From Hemileia vastatrix (lineage: Eukaryota > Basidiomycota > Pucciniomycetes > Pucciniales > Zaghouaniaceae), in assembly GCA_030280995.1 (NCBI GenBank), contig JASXTE010000003.1, positions 1,364,001 through 1,428,000 on the forward strand: a stretch of 64,000 bases of DNA. The letters are read 5' to 3'. Position numbers and translations under genes: made by a program. The notes under the pieces were generated by a model, which ran no database searches, was not told the origin of the DNA, and was given only the letters and a program-made list of their open reading frames with translations. Below are positions 44,535 through 56,807 of this stretch, in pieces; within the stretch, counting starts at the first letter, position 1; every line of letters starts with the position of its first letter.

Positions 44535-45700
44535 TGCCATCAACTTGAGATCACTGCTGCAGCTGTAGCTTTGATATAATGGTTAATTCTGATGACAATT
44601 TTTATTCAGAACGTGGCTTGGATTTCATGTGAAACATGTTGGAGAACTGCTACTTATTTCTTAGAACACCTTCTGTTTGACACCAACCTCAATATCACCT
44701 TGATATTTTTTCCAACATTCCTGAAGCTAGCTTTCAACAGATGTTTTTTAAAACTTTTCCTGCCTTACTTTTTTTAATTGAATTTATTCAAGATCATTAC
44801 ATTTTAAAATATAATTCTCATTGTCCTCAAAGAGATCCAGCTATTCAAGTATCTGTGGCACTTTGCTGTTTTGGCTCAAATAGTAATGGTGCAGCATTAG
44901 ACCATCTTGAAAACCTCTTCCAGCTTAGTCAAGGAGCAGTTTACCTTTATACAAAGCTAGTCACGAATGTAATTCTTTCTCTTTAAGCTCAACTTACGAA
45001 ATGGTCCAATAAAGAAGAAAGTTTGAATAACTCTCAGGTGATCCAAAAAGAAGGTTTTCCTGGCTGCATTGGTTTTGTTGATGGTACCACCATACCTTTG
45101 AGTCAAAAACCTGCCAGAGATGAAAATAACTATTTTGATTGCAAAAAAGAGTGATATTTTTTTCTTTTATAGTTTCAAAAAATTCTCATATTAATCCTTT
45201 CCTTTTTATTAGGGGGTATCAAAGTTAGAAATCTTCCATTTCAAAATACCTCTTTTCTCCACCAAGTCAACAATGAATATTTTTTAAATATGCCATATTG
45301 TGACCCCAAAACACTTTTCTACTGAGAATTAATGTCAAGTTTGTGGCTTTCTTTTTGTGTTAACAAATGCCTTTTAAATGATTACAAATTTTTGACTTTG
45401 ATACCCCCTATTATTTACTCAATTTCTCTCCAATTGGTTTGTGATATTAACAAGAAATTAATTGCTTTTCAGGCTGGATTCCTTGATTCTTGCCATGATT
45501 CCTCTGTATTTCATCAAATGAATATTTCTCAACATCCTCAATATTTTTTCAATGAAATTCAATATCTTCTAGAAGATTCTGCTTGTTTAAATGTCGTTTA
45601 TGTCATCCTTGCTTTTTGTGGTACTGGTGATGAAGAAAGTGAAAAATCAAGATTCAATACTTGTCTAGAAAAATATTGTGTTAGGATTGAGCATGCAATA
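44535..45700 (+). pseudogene. PIF/Harbinger-like transposase, copy H2, 5' part
   Basis: A frame with several stops (near 44577, 44630, 44676, 44985) encodes a region related to H1 (ALCCFGSNSNGAALDHLEN), then GFPGCIGFVDGTTIPLSQKP with the first Asp (about 45078). The intron after Lys-Lys holds the miniature element 45212-45408. Exon two (from about 45414) has QLVCDINKKLIAFQAGF, DSCHDSSVF with the second Asp (about 45498), and RIEHAI with the catalytic Glu at about 45690. The frame is then cut at the Ile codon ATA, 45698-45700, which is also the target duplication of the inserted element. Confidence 0.88.
45212..45408. mobile_element. Harbinger-type miniature element, copy b
   Basis: Terminal repeats GGGGGTATCAAAGTTAGAAA and, inverted, GGGGGTATCAAAGTCAAAAA; 197 bases; TATTA on both sides (45207-45211, 45409-45413). 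It is inserted in the intron of the transposase of a full-size relative. Confidence 0.88.
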
Positions 45701-45855
45701 CACCACACAATATTTGGGGGGACTTTCTAGAAAGTCCTTAATTTGAACTTAGATGGAATTCAGATGGAACTTATAATGAGCTGATACTGAACTCTACTTT
45801 GAGCTCATCATGAGCCATTAACCAAGGATGGATGATGATGTGCTGAAATAATAGT
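45701..45855. mobile_element. CACTA-like miniature element, copy c, left half
   Basis: Terminus CACCACACAATATTTGGGGG followed by GGACTTTCTAGAAAGTCC, a perfect palindrome differing from the other copies by a symmetric pair of changes. Repeats of TGGAATTCAGA type follow. Similarity to copies a and b ends near 45855. The right half is at 59982-60082. Confidence 0.75.
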
Positions 45856-47023
45856 GAGAGTCTAATGAAAAATTAATAGAAATACAAACAAAATTTAGCT
45901 TATGAATCTGATTAATTCACAGTACTTTTTCATTAAAAACAATTAAATTTTCATTTCAAATTGCAATTGATAATTAAAAAGACTAAAAAATATACTATTT
46001 TTTCCAAATTATTACTTTTTACCTGTCTAATGAGTTTATTAATTTTTTTTAAAAGAATATATATAAAAATTAATGGCTCTTATAATTGAGAACTCCTTCT
46101 AACATAAAATTTCAGTCTTCAATTCTTAAATCTAAACTATATCACCTAATTCTTATGATCTTTGTTTATAATATTTGATCATGCAAGATAATTAGCTTTA
46201 ATTGAATTGATAAATTTAAAAAAAATGTCAAAGAATAAAATTCTTTATTTTTATATCCTAAAATACAGTAAACAAATTCATAAGTAAACAGATAAAAGAA
46301 GGAAATTTGTTTTCCCAATTTATTACTCAATTAAGTACTCTGACAGCTTCTTTATTATAAGCACTAATTTTTATAAAATTATTTGATTATATGTCTTAAA
46401 TAAGTATAATTCATATAATAGTATATATTAATCCAGCTTTTAAGATTTCTTAATTTGAGAAGATGATAGAAATTAAAAGGAAATTAATTTTTCTTCTTTT
46501 TTAAGTTTTACTTATTCCTCAAATTAAAAATAGTTTTTTAATATAAATTTAGTAAAAGCAATAAATACATGATATTTTGAATCTTTTCATAAAGTAGTTC
46601 ATCAGAATTACATGAAAATATTGTGATTCGGTATGGTAATCTCATGAATTGAAAAATTAATCACTACTCAGTGAATTTTCTATATGAAACACCACAATTT
46701 AACCTAAATGATAAATTTTAAAGATAGAACAAAGAATATCAGTTTGAATTTCTTACAAATGTGATTTCAACACTAAAGTGTGCTTCAATACTATATTGTG
46801 GGATATTAACAGTGTCCACCTTGTAATGAGAACCATTTATTTTAAAAATTTCTTTTATGTGAATTTTTTTTTCTGGTTGAATTTTAGACTGTAATATTTT
46901 GCAACAGCTGAATATAATACATAGAAGTGGTATTTTTTCATCATTAAATTAATTTACTGCTGAAAAAATACTATATGATACCTATTTAGTAAAAAATACA
47001 CAATCAATATTTTTATTTATACC
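45856..47023. other. Left part of an unidentified insertion, non-coding
   Basis: AT-rich, no frame with recognisable motifs. ATAATAGT occurs at its left edge (45848-45855) and again at 59982-59989, as expected of an 8-base target duplication. No convincing terminal inverted repeat. Confidence 0.45.
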
Positions 47024-48331
47024 TGTCAGCCAGGCTGTACCAGGAGCCCAGTATATGTTATTTTAATTTATTGGACCTGAAAGAGGGCTTAAAAATATGC
47101 ATTTTATGTATATAAATTAATATTTTATTGCATAATAAAATTATATAAGTATCTTATTAAATATAAGTAAAATAAGTGTTATATTAATTTTATTGTTATA
47201 TAAATTATTTATACATTTAAATTAAGCATTATATATTTTATATTCTATAGATTATGGCGCATTTTTATGTATTTAATAATTATAAGTTAATAATTAATTA
47301 ATTATAAACATATATTATAATTATAAGTGTAAAATTAACTTATAATGTAATTAAATTAATTAAATAAATTTATATATTAAATAAAGCCTTACATATCTTA
47401 TTAAAAAAATATTGGGCGCTTTTTTGATTCATAATTGTGTCATCAAAGTATTAAACAAGTTAAAACACTTTGTTAAATAAATTATTAATGTTTTATTCTA
47501 AAAATTAGTAATTTTGTTATAATAAGTATTTGTTTTACCTTAAAATAATTGTTACACTAATAAAAGTAGAAAAAATAATCAATTACTCATGTTCTATACT
47601 AAATTAGTTAATTACACTATTTTTATGTGTTAAAATAAGTTCCTTTTTATGTTTCACTGAAAATTGGTTTCTTTAAAAGAGTTATCAGACATGATTTAAA
47701 TTAAAATAATTGTTTTATTGCGTCTCAAACCTATTTAATTACTTCCTAATTTTATTGTAAATGTTTTCAATTAATTTGGGGAACTTTAGGCTCTTACTCA
47801 TGTGTGTTAGTAAATTGTTTCACAGGTTCCCTTGCACTTACTCAAATTTTGTTACATTGTATTTTTATTTTATTTTTAAGTGTATATACATTAATGTGGC
47901 GCTTCAGAGGGCCCCTTGCCTATATAAAGGCCTTGGGTAACCCCCTGTAGCCTTATCACTTATTACTCACATTCTAACATATTTTAAAATATATACAAAC
48001 ACATTAGTTGTTATTTTATTAGTATTATAATTATAATTTAAATATTAAATAATTAATTAAAAGTTTCCTTAAGTCTATTAGTAATAATAATTGTTAGCTG
48101 CACAGAAAATTTGACTTACTTAAAATAAATATTTTATAAATAAATTAAACCTCTCTATTGTGTCTCTTCTCATTAAGTGTCATTGAATTTCTTTCTTTCA
48201 TTTTCTTATTCTCTTAAATTTATAAATTTTAGTTATTATCATTTCCTTTTTATACTCCTTTATTCCTATTTCCTACCATTCCTTTCTATTTTACTCTCCT
48301 TCTTCTCCTTCCTCTAGACAACCCACTGACA
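47024..48331 (+). mobile_element. 5' LTR of chromovirus B5
   Basis: TGTCAGCC at 47024 and CACTGACA ending at 48331. TATA-like TATATAAAGG at 47921-47930, in a GC-richer patch. It aligns along its length with the 3' LTR 55217-56807, which is longer because of a miniature element. Target duplication ATACC (47019-47023) against ATATC (56808-56812), one mismatch. Confidence 0.93.
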
Positions 48332-48589
48332 ATAGGAGGCCCTTCCAAACAATATAACATCTTTTTACAAACAACATAATGCATGGACTACCTAAAGCAA
48401 AAAAAACAATTTTTGCTGCAACCATGTTTCAAACTTGTGTTTGACCTTTTTGTTTTTAATAGATTAAATAATATATATTAAAGTGATTTCTCAATCACTA
48501 TAGTATGGAAACCTTTGCACCTCTCAATTATATTATTAAATTTTTATTGAAATTACAGTGATTTTGGCTTAATTTCTGAATCACTGGGT

Positions 48590-49016
48590 GTAAGTGATCT
48601 TTTTTTTTATTAATATTTTCTTAGTTGACCATAATAGAGTTATACTCTTAGTCCTAGAGGATCATTAAAATTTTTAATAAATTATTAACTTAATTTTTAT
48701 TGAATTTTTTTTTTTGATTTATTGGTTGACCATAATAGAACTCAGTGCTTAGTCCCAATATTACCAATATATTTTTTGGTATTAATTATTTTTTGGTTGA
48801 CTTATTAAAACTTTTTGGTTGGCCCCATAATAATTATTGTTATTTATTAATAAAATAATTTGTAATAACATATTTTTTGTATTACATTTTTTGTTAATTA
48901 ATTGATTTTTAAATTAAATTTAAATTTATTATTTTTTTATAAATCATTTGATTATTATTTTTTATTTTGAAAATACTAATTTGAATCATTAAAATAATTT
49001 TTATTTTTTTTCACAG
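48590..49016 (+). other. Possible leader intron with repeats in B5
   Basis: GTAAGT at 48590 and a pyrimidine-rich acceptor TTTTTTTTCACAG ending at 49016, five bases before ATG 49022. Between them are three repeats with GTTGACCATAATAGA and TTAGTCC (about 48625, 48722, 48793), related to those in the B1 leader. Splicing is inferred from the sites only. Confidence 0.35.
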
Positions 49017-49021
49017 TTTTT

Positions 49022-52000
49022 ATGTCCAGTAGTTTGGCAAACAGCATGGATAATCTGCATGTAGATTAAATTGAAGTGGATGTTGATAATGAATCTTTAG
49101 GTTCTTCAAAATTAACTTACAAGAATTCTTCAGCTGACAAACAAACTTCATACCCTTCAGGACGTAGAAATGTCTGGAGAAGTGGCAAACCCCCCTCACC
49201 AAACTACTCTGAAAGAAGTAAAACCTCAGATAAATCAGGAAAATCCTCTAAACGGTATAAGAATAAAAAAGATCCCTCTGACACAACAAATAAACAACCT
49301 TTCCAGCCACATAGAAGAACTGAAGGATAAAAGCATGAAATAAAAGGCAAGAGTAGACACACTCTTGAAACAGATACAGGAGCTATTAAATCACAAGCAG
49401 GTTCAACATCCTCCTTTCCCACCCTCTCAGTCTCAGACTTAGTCTCAGCCTCAACCTCAGCCCCATCAGGCACCCAGATCTTTCACTCAAAATTAAAGCA
49501 CTCTGCAAGTGGAGCAGTGGAAATGGGATCACCTGATGAACCATTATCAGAAGAATGTTCAGCAGCCAGCAGCTCAACACCCTGGCCCATCCAGGACACC
49601 AACCTACCATCCATCTCCTCAGGCCCATCCTTATCAGGGAGGCAGAAGAAAGAAGGCACAGGGGAAATTTCCTCCCTTGCCATGGTAAGTAATTTTTTTG
49701 ATAAACATGTCGGTATGTATAATAACAAATCTTCTTCCACAGGTAATATTGTGGATCATGGTGAAAGAACAGTTAAACCCATAAAGAGACAACTTCCTTT
49801 GATGAGTATCCCTAAAGATGTAATTAGTAAATTATCATTTGATGAACCTTTACATTTGACTTCTACTTCTTTAATTAATCCTTATCTTGCAATTAAAAAT
49901 GATTCTGTTTCTCCTGAAGTATATAGCTTCCTTGAGAAAACTTCTAAGGATATATTGAAAGATACCCTTGATTTTAATGTTGTAAAAGACAAAAATTTAA
50001 GAGATGTATTAGTACATGAAAGTGAAAGATTGAATAATTTGAACTTAAATTGTAAAGTGAGTTCTTCTGTGAAAGATACAGCTTATTTTAAAATCAAAGA
50101 AACTTTGAATATTGTTCTTTGCCAACAAAAACAAATAAGAAGTGATCACAGAGCTATCTCAGATAAAAATATTCATCTGCATAAAACCTTGAGTGAATTA
50201 AAACCCCTTATTGAGGAGAATTATTCATTTAAAAGGGAAATTAAGTCTCTAAACAATGAGTTGAAAAAGCTGAAAAATAATTTCCAAGCTCTGAGTACCA
50301 AACACACATTTTTGAGGACAGAAATGTTTTATCCCTTGCAAAAATAAATGACCAGCTGTCTGAAATTCCAAGGATAAGAAATTATTTGTCTTAACTACAG
50401 GAAAAATTTTCAGCATTAACCATCAATCATTATGGTGTGGATGAAAATGCTGCCCATCAGCTGCATAAAAATAAAGGAAAAGAGCCTGAACAAAGCAGCA
50501 CTTTTCTTTCCCATATTTCAGCCATTAAACAAACTGAAAATGAGTCTGTAAAATCTTTTGCTACTAGCAAAAAATCTTTTAATGGTCATGAACCAGCTGT
50601 TTCTATAAATAATCAAATTTCTGAACACCTGGTTAAACTCCAAGAATTATTAATGTTAAATAATTCTAATCAAAAGATGGACCATCCCAGTAGCCAGAAA
50701 AATTGGCCCAAACTGGATCAGTATCCCACTTTTGATGGTGAGTCTTCATCTGACTGGAAAGACTTTGTCCAGAGAATTGATAATCTGAAAAACTCTTATA
50801 AATTTCCAGATGAAGAAATTTTCTCTAAATTAATTTCTTTATTCTCCAATGTAGCTTTAATGTGGTATGAATCTGTTTTACTGTACAATCAACATTATAC
50901 TTGGAAAGAGTGGAAAACATTGATTGAAAATCAATTTGGTGGTTCCAGCTTCAGGCCTGCCCAAAAGAGATTATATGAGAATGCTAAATATGTGTCCTCC
51001 TCTCCTGAAAAACTTATTGTTTTCCTTATGAAAATTACAAAAAAAAATTCTTAGAGCCATGGATCCTAAAATGGATTATGATATTTGGAGAGATAAAATT
51101 CTTTATAAATTACCAAATTCTCTGAGAGATTTGATTGTGGCAAGGACTGAGCATGTGAGAGAGAGTTCTTCCTTTATCAATATCTATAATGAAGTCCTAC
51201 TAAATCATAGATAAGAACCAAGGAATTATCTTTTTAAATCTTATCATGACCAGCAAAAGCCTTCCACAAAGCTTCCAGACAAAACTGGTAGACCTTCTGC
51301 CCCAGTTGCACCTAAAAAATATGCAACAAATACTTGTTATAAATGTAACAAACCATGGCAAAAGGGTCATTTTTGTGACAAGAAAATTCATCTTGTTGAA
51401 CAAAATGAAGACACTGATGAAGCTGAAATTGATGTCAATATTTCTTCTAGTGATTGTGAGAGTAATATCTCTTATGGCAATGACTCTGTTAAAGATGTTT
51501 TAATGTTAGAACAGGATGTCCATTGTTTAGATAATATATCTGAAGAATGTGTATTGGATTTATCTTCAGTGGAAAATTCTGAAATAATTAAAAATATTAC
51601 TAACAATCCTATAGCCATATCCCCCTTGAAAGCACCTGTTATCATTAATGGTAAGAATGTTGATGTGGTTCTTGACTCTGGTGCTGGAGGAAGTGTAGTC
51701 TCTGAAAAGGCTTTAGCTTCAGTAGATAAGGATTATTTGAGTAAATTATTACCTATAACTTCTGAAAAATGGAGAGGGTATGGTTCTACCTTAATTCCTA
51801 TTGGCAAATACAAAACCTCTTTATTCTTCAAATATAATGGTGGTTTTGTCAGAGCTATTTGTGAATTTGTTGTCATGCAAAATGATAATTTAAGTAATTG
51901 TTTTATTATGGGTAATGATATTTCAGCCATGTTTGGTGTGAAATTGGACCCAGAAAATAATTGTTTCACCTTGGGATTGAATGGCGAAAGGAAATTCAAA

Positions 52001-55000
52001 ATTTCCTTCTCTAGAAAACCTTCTGGGCACCTGTTAAAGTCTTGTAACTCACTAATCCAGTGTAAAGGCAGAACAACAATTGAAATGGATGATTTATTAA
52101 ATGAAATAAATACTGCTTCTTTTGGTGATCAGTTAACTAGTGAACAAAAAGATTCTATTATTGCCTCAATTACCTCTTTCCCTATGGCTTTTGCTCATGG
52201 TTCTCATGTGTTAGGAATTGTTCAGGAAGAAATGAGAATTACTTTATCCTGTAACTTGAGTGATATCCATCCTAGTCTTAAGAAAAAACCATATCCTGCT
52301 TCTCCAACAAAAAGAAAGGATATTGAAGATAATATTGCCACATTATTAAAAATGAATATCATTGAGAAAGTGGATGTCACCCCCAAATATTGTGTCATCT
52401 CCCCAGTCTTGATTTCTTATGAAAAAGATAAGGCTAGATTATGTGGTGATTACAGAGCATTGAACACTTATACTGTTGATGATATCTATCCTTTACCCAG
52501 AATTAATTCAATACGTGCTACCTTGCAAGGTGCAAAATTTATTAGTTGTCTGGATGGTAATAAAGGATATCATCAAGTTCCAGTTGAGAAAAATTCTCAA
52601 AAATTTTTGCTTATTGCTACTCATATGGGAATATATAAGTATGTTAGGATGCCATTTGGCCCTAAAAATGCTCCTTCAGTTTTTCAAAAAGTCATGGATA
52701 ACACTTTCCATCAGAAAATAATTGAAGGATGGCTCATGGTTTATATTGATGACATTATAATTTTTTCTAAAAATTTTGATGAAAATATCCAACACTTAAG
52801 TAGAGTCTTCCAGAAAATGGATGAAATTAACATGAATTTATCTTTAAAAAAGTGTAAATTTGGGTTTCAATCCTTGAATGTCCTGGGTCGTGTAGTATCT
52901 GGCTTACAGATCTGTGTAGACCAACAAGAAGTTGCTGCTATCCAAAATGTGTCAGCACCAACTTCTGTAAAAGAAATACAGAGTTTATTGGGAATGTGTG
53001 GCTACTATAGACAATATATAAAAAATTATCAAATCATAGCCTTACCACTTACCAAACTAACAAGAAAAGATATGGCTTATATATGGAATGAGGATGCTCA
53101 AAGAGCTTTTGATACATTAAAAAAGGGTTTAATGTCAGCTCCAATCCTTGCCCTTCCAGATTTTAAAAAGCCTTTTGTTCTTTATACATATGCAAGTTTT
53201 ATTAGACTTGGATCTGCTCTACATCAAAAACAAATTATTAATGAAAAAGTTTTAGAAGTAGTTATTTGTTATATTTCAAGAATCTTAAGAAAAGGTGAAT
53301 TGAAGTATGGTGCCACTCAATTAGAGTGCTTAGAATTTTTATGGGCTTTAGAAAAGCTTCATTATTATTTAGATGATCAAAAGTTTGAATTAGTTACTGA
53401 TTGCAGTGCTGTGAAATCCCTCTTAAACTTGAAAACACCAAATAGACATATATTTAGGTGGCAACTAGCTGTTCAAGAATACAGAGGTAGAATCACTATT
53501 ATTCACAGGGCTGGAAATGTTTATTCAAATGTTGATATGTTGTCCAGATTACCTCTTCCAAATGATGTATCCAATCCAGCCTATTTACCTGAAGATGATA
53601 CAGTACATATACATGGTATATACATTGTTGATATAAAAGAGGAACTGTTACAATTAATTCTGGATTCATATGATCAAGATTCTGATTTAAATAAATTGGT
53701 TACAATCTTGAATAATCCAAAAAATGCTTTTATTCAAGCATTGATAAAAACACTTCCTCCAAAGTACCAAAGTGCTTTGAGTAAGGGAAAGTTTTCTATT
53801 GAAGATGGTTATATCTATTACAGGAGAAAACAGACCAATGTCATTGTTATTCCTCCTTCCATGAAAGAAACCATCTTAAAACTTTGTCACGATGACATAT
53901 TAGCAGGACATATTGATCTTGAGAAAAACATTATCAGAATTAAAAACACTGCTTGGTGGGCTAATATGTCTAAAGACACTAAATGATATGTTAAATCTTG
54001 TGATTCGTTTCAAAAATCTAAAAGATTTACAGATAAAAGAGCAGGATTTTTGCAACATATTTAAGCACCTGATGTTCCTTGGAAAATAATTAACTTGGAT
54101 TTAGTCACTGGTATTCTTGTAGCAGGTAAGTACAGTTATAACTCTTGTTGGGTAATAGTGGATAGATTCACCAAAATGTGTAAATTTATTCCCACCCACA
54201 ATGATGTATCCACAAAAGAATTAGCTTTCCTATGGTGGTCTTACATGTTTAATATTTTTGGATTTCCAAAAGCCATTATTTCTGATAGAGACCCAAAATT
54301 TATATCTGAATTTTGGACTTCTTTGATGGATATTTGTGGCTGTGAGTTAAAATTGTCTACAGCTCACCATCCTCAGACTGATGGTCTATCTGAAAGAATG
54401 ATTCAAACTCTGGAAGATATGATTAGAAGTTATTGTGCTTTTGGATTAGAATATAAAGACAATGACAGATTTACTCATGACTGGGTCACTCTATTGCCTG
54501 GTCTTGAATATGCATATGATAGCACTGTTCATTATGTCACCAAGAAAAAGCCTTTTGAGCTTTGGTTAGGTTATTTTCCAAACACTCCTGCTCAAATTCT
54601 CAATAATAAATTACCTAAGTTGGAACTACATCCGGGTGTAAGATCTTTTATGAAAATGCAACAGCTATGCATAAAACATGCTGAAAGCTGTATTGATAAG
54701 GCATTTGAATATGAAAAGAAAAGATGGGATAAATCCCATAAAAAATACACATTTAAAAAGGGTGATGAAGTGTTGATATCTACTGTCTATTTCAATCTAC
54801 AAGGAAACAACAAATTAAAAGATCCTTTTGTGGGACCATTAGTTTTAAAAGAATGGTTGGAGATAATGCAGTAGAAGTTGTATTGTGTTCTTCATATGAT
54901 ATGAAACATCCTGTTTTTCCCATTTCTTTTCTTAAACCTTATACTTCTAAATGTGACTTATTTCCCAAAAGAAGGGGAAGACCTAAGAAAAATCATCAGG

Positions 55001-55182
55001 AAGTCACAGAAACTGCAGAAATTGAAAAAATTCTCAATGATAGAATTATCACTTCTGAAAGAGGTATTGAATATTTATTGAGATATAAGAACAAATTATA
55101 TGAACATGATGCATGGATACCTGGAAAAGAAGTTTCAAATCTTCCTTCTCTGTTAAAAAAGTATAAAAAGAAAAAATCTTAG
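49022..55182 (+). pseudogene. Chromovirus B5 gag-pro-pol, several lesions
   Basis: Begins at ATG 49022 (TAA after 15 codons, again near 49328), continues in frame to 50347, shifts, resumes 50437-51054, shifts at a run of A near 51040, then is open from 51503 to a TGA at 53984-53986, with another TAA near 54062 and a frame change near 54860. Domains as in B1: capsid (QYPTFDGESSSDW), zinc knuckle CYKCNKPWQKGHFC (about 51340), protease LDSGAGGS (51671), YIDD (about 52744), RNase H where the first Asp is Tyr (YTYAS, about 53185), integrase zinc finger HDDILAGH and CDSF (second Cys changed to Phe), core DLVTG, SDRDPKF, SERMIQTL, AT-hook RRGRPKK and chromodomain (YLLRYKN...EHDAWIPG). About 30% diverged from B1 at protein level by rough inspection. 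Confidence 0.94.
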
Positions 55183-55216
55183 CATTTTTTTTATTGTTTT
55201 TTTTAGAGTGAGGGAG

Positions 55217-56807
55217 TGTCAGCCAGGCTGCACCAGGAGTCCAGTAAATGTTATTTTAATTTATTGGACATGAAAGAGGGCGTAAAAATATGCATTTTAT
55301 GTATATAAATTAATATTTTATTGCATAATAAAATTATACACTACGCAATATAGGGGGTGGACTTGCTAGCAACTCCTCAACCTGAACTCAAATGGAACTC
55401 AGATGGAACTCAGACTGAACTCATACTGAACCCATACTGAACTCTACTTGAACACCCACCTAAAACTGTTCTGCTGAGTGGTGTTCATCCCTGATTGTAT
55501 GGTTCCTTTATTAATAGCTCAATGTGTGTTCAATCTGTGGTGAGTTTGGGTCCAAGGTTGCGGACTCGCTAGCAAGTCCGCCCCCCATATTGTGTGGTGA
55601 TATAAGTATCTTATTAAATATAAGTGAAATAAGTGTTATATTAATTTTATTTTTATATAACTTATTTATATATTTAAATTATGCATGATATATTTTATAT
55701 TCTATAAATTATGGTGCATTTTTATGTATTTAATAAATATAAATTAATAATCAATTAATTATAAACATATATTATAATTATAAACATATATTATAATTAT
55801 AAGTGTAAAATTAACTTATAATGTAATTAAATTAATTAATTAAATTTATATATTAAATAAAGCATTAAATATCTTATGAAACAATAATATTGGGCGCTTT
55901 TTTGATTCATAATTGTGTCATCAAAGTATTAAACAAGTTAAAACACTTTATTAAATAAATTATTAATTTTTTATTCTAAAAATTAGTAATTTTGTTATAA
56001 TAAGTATTTGTTTTAACTTAAAATAATTGCTACACCAATAAAAGTAGTCAAAATAATCAATCACTCATGTTTTATACTAAATAATTAATTGCACTATTTT
56101 TATGTGTTTAAATAAGTTCCTTTTTATGTTTCACTTAAAATTGGTTTGTTTAAAAGAGTTATCAGACATGATTTAAATTAAAATAATTGTTTTATTGCGT
56201 CTTAAACTTATTTAATTACTTCCTAATTTTATTTTAAATGTTTTCAATTAATTTGGGGAACTTTAGGCTCTTACTCATGTGTGTTAGTTAATTTTTTCAC
56301 ATGTTCCCTTGCACTTACTCAAATTTTGTTACATCTTATTTTTATTTTATTTTTAAATGTATATACATTAATGTTGCGCTTCAGAGGGCCCCTTGCCTAT
56401 ATAAAGGCCTTGGGTAACCCCCTGTAGCCTCATCACTTATTACTCACATTCTAACATATTTTAAAATATATAAAAACACATTATTTGGTATTTTATTAGT
56501 ATTATAATTCTAATTTAAATATTAAATAATTAATTAAAGGTTGCCTTAAGTCTATTAGTAATAATAATTGTTAGCCGCACAGAAAATTTAACTTACTTGA
56601 AATAAATATTTTATAAATAAATTAAACCTCTCTATTGTGTCTCTCCTCATAAAGTGTCATTGCATTTCTTTATTTCGTTTTCTTATTTTCTTAAATTTAT
56701 AAATTTTAGTTATATGATTTCCTTTTTATACTCCCTTATCCCTATTTCCTGCTATTCCTTTCTATTTTTTTCTCTTTCTTCTCCTTCTTCTAGACAACCC
56801 GCCAACA
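55217..56807 (+). mobile_element. 3' LTR of chromovirus B5
   Basis: It follows AGTGAGGGAG, starts TGTCAGCC and ends CCAACA. 1591 bases including the miniature element 55339-55599 and its 3-base duplication; without them about 1327, against 1308 for the 5' LTR. TATATAAA at 56398-56405. Confidence 0.93.
55339..55599. mobile_element. CACTA-like miniature element, copy b
   Basis: Ends CACTACGCAATATAGGGGG and, inverted, CACCACACAATATGGGGGG, each followed by a near-perfect GGACTTGCTAGCAAGTCC palindrome. ATA on both sides. The 5' LTR of the same element keeps the empty site AAATTATATAAGTATC at about 47148. The left interior holds about seven 11-bp repeats (TGAACTCATAC type), like the subterminal arrays of CACTA elements. 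Confidence 0.9.

Larger units (their letters stand above)
44181..45700 (+). mobile_element. Harbinger-like element H2, left part
   Basis: It begins GGGGGTATCAAAA after TAATA (44176-44180). A 12-bp hairpin lies at 44255-44285, then transposase coding sequence from about 44535. The element is interrupted at 45212 by a miniature relative of itself and at 45701 by a CACTA-like element. Its coding region resumes at 60083. A right terminus was not found by 62000. Confidence 0.78.
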
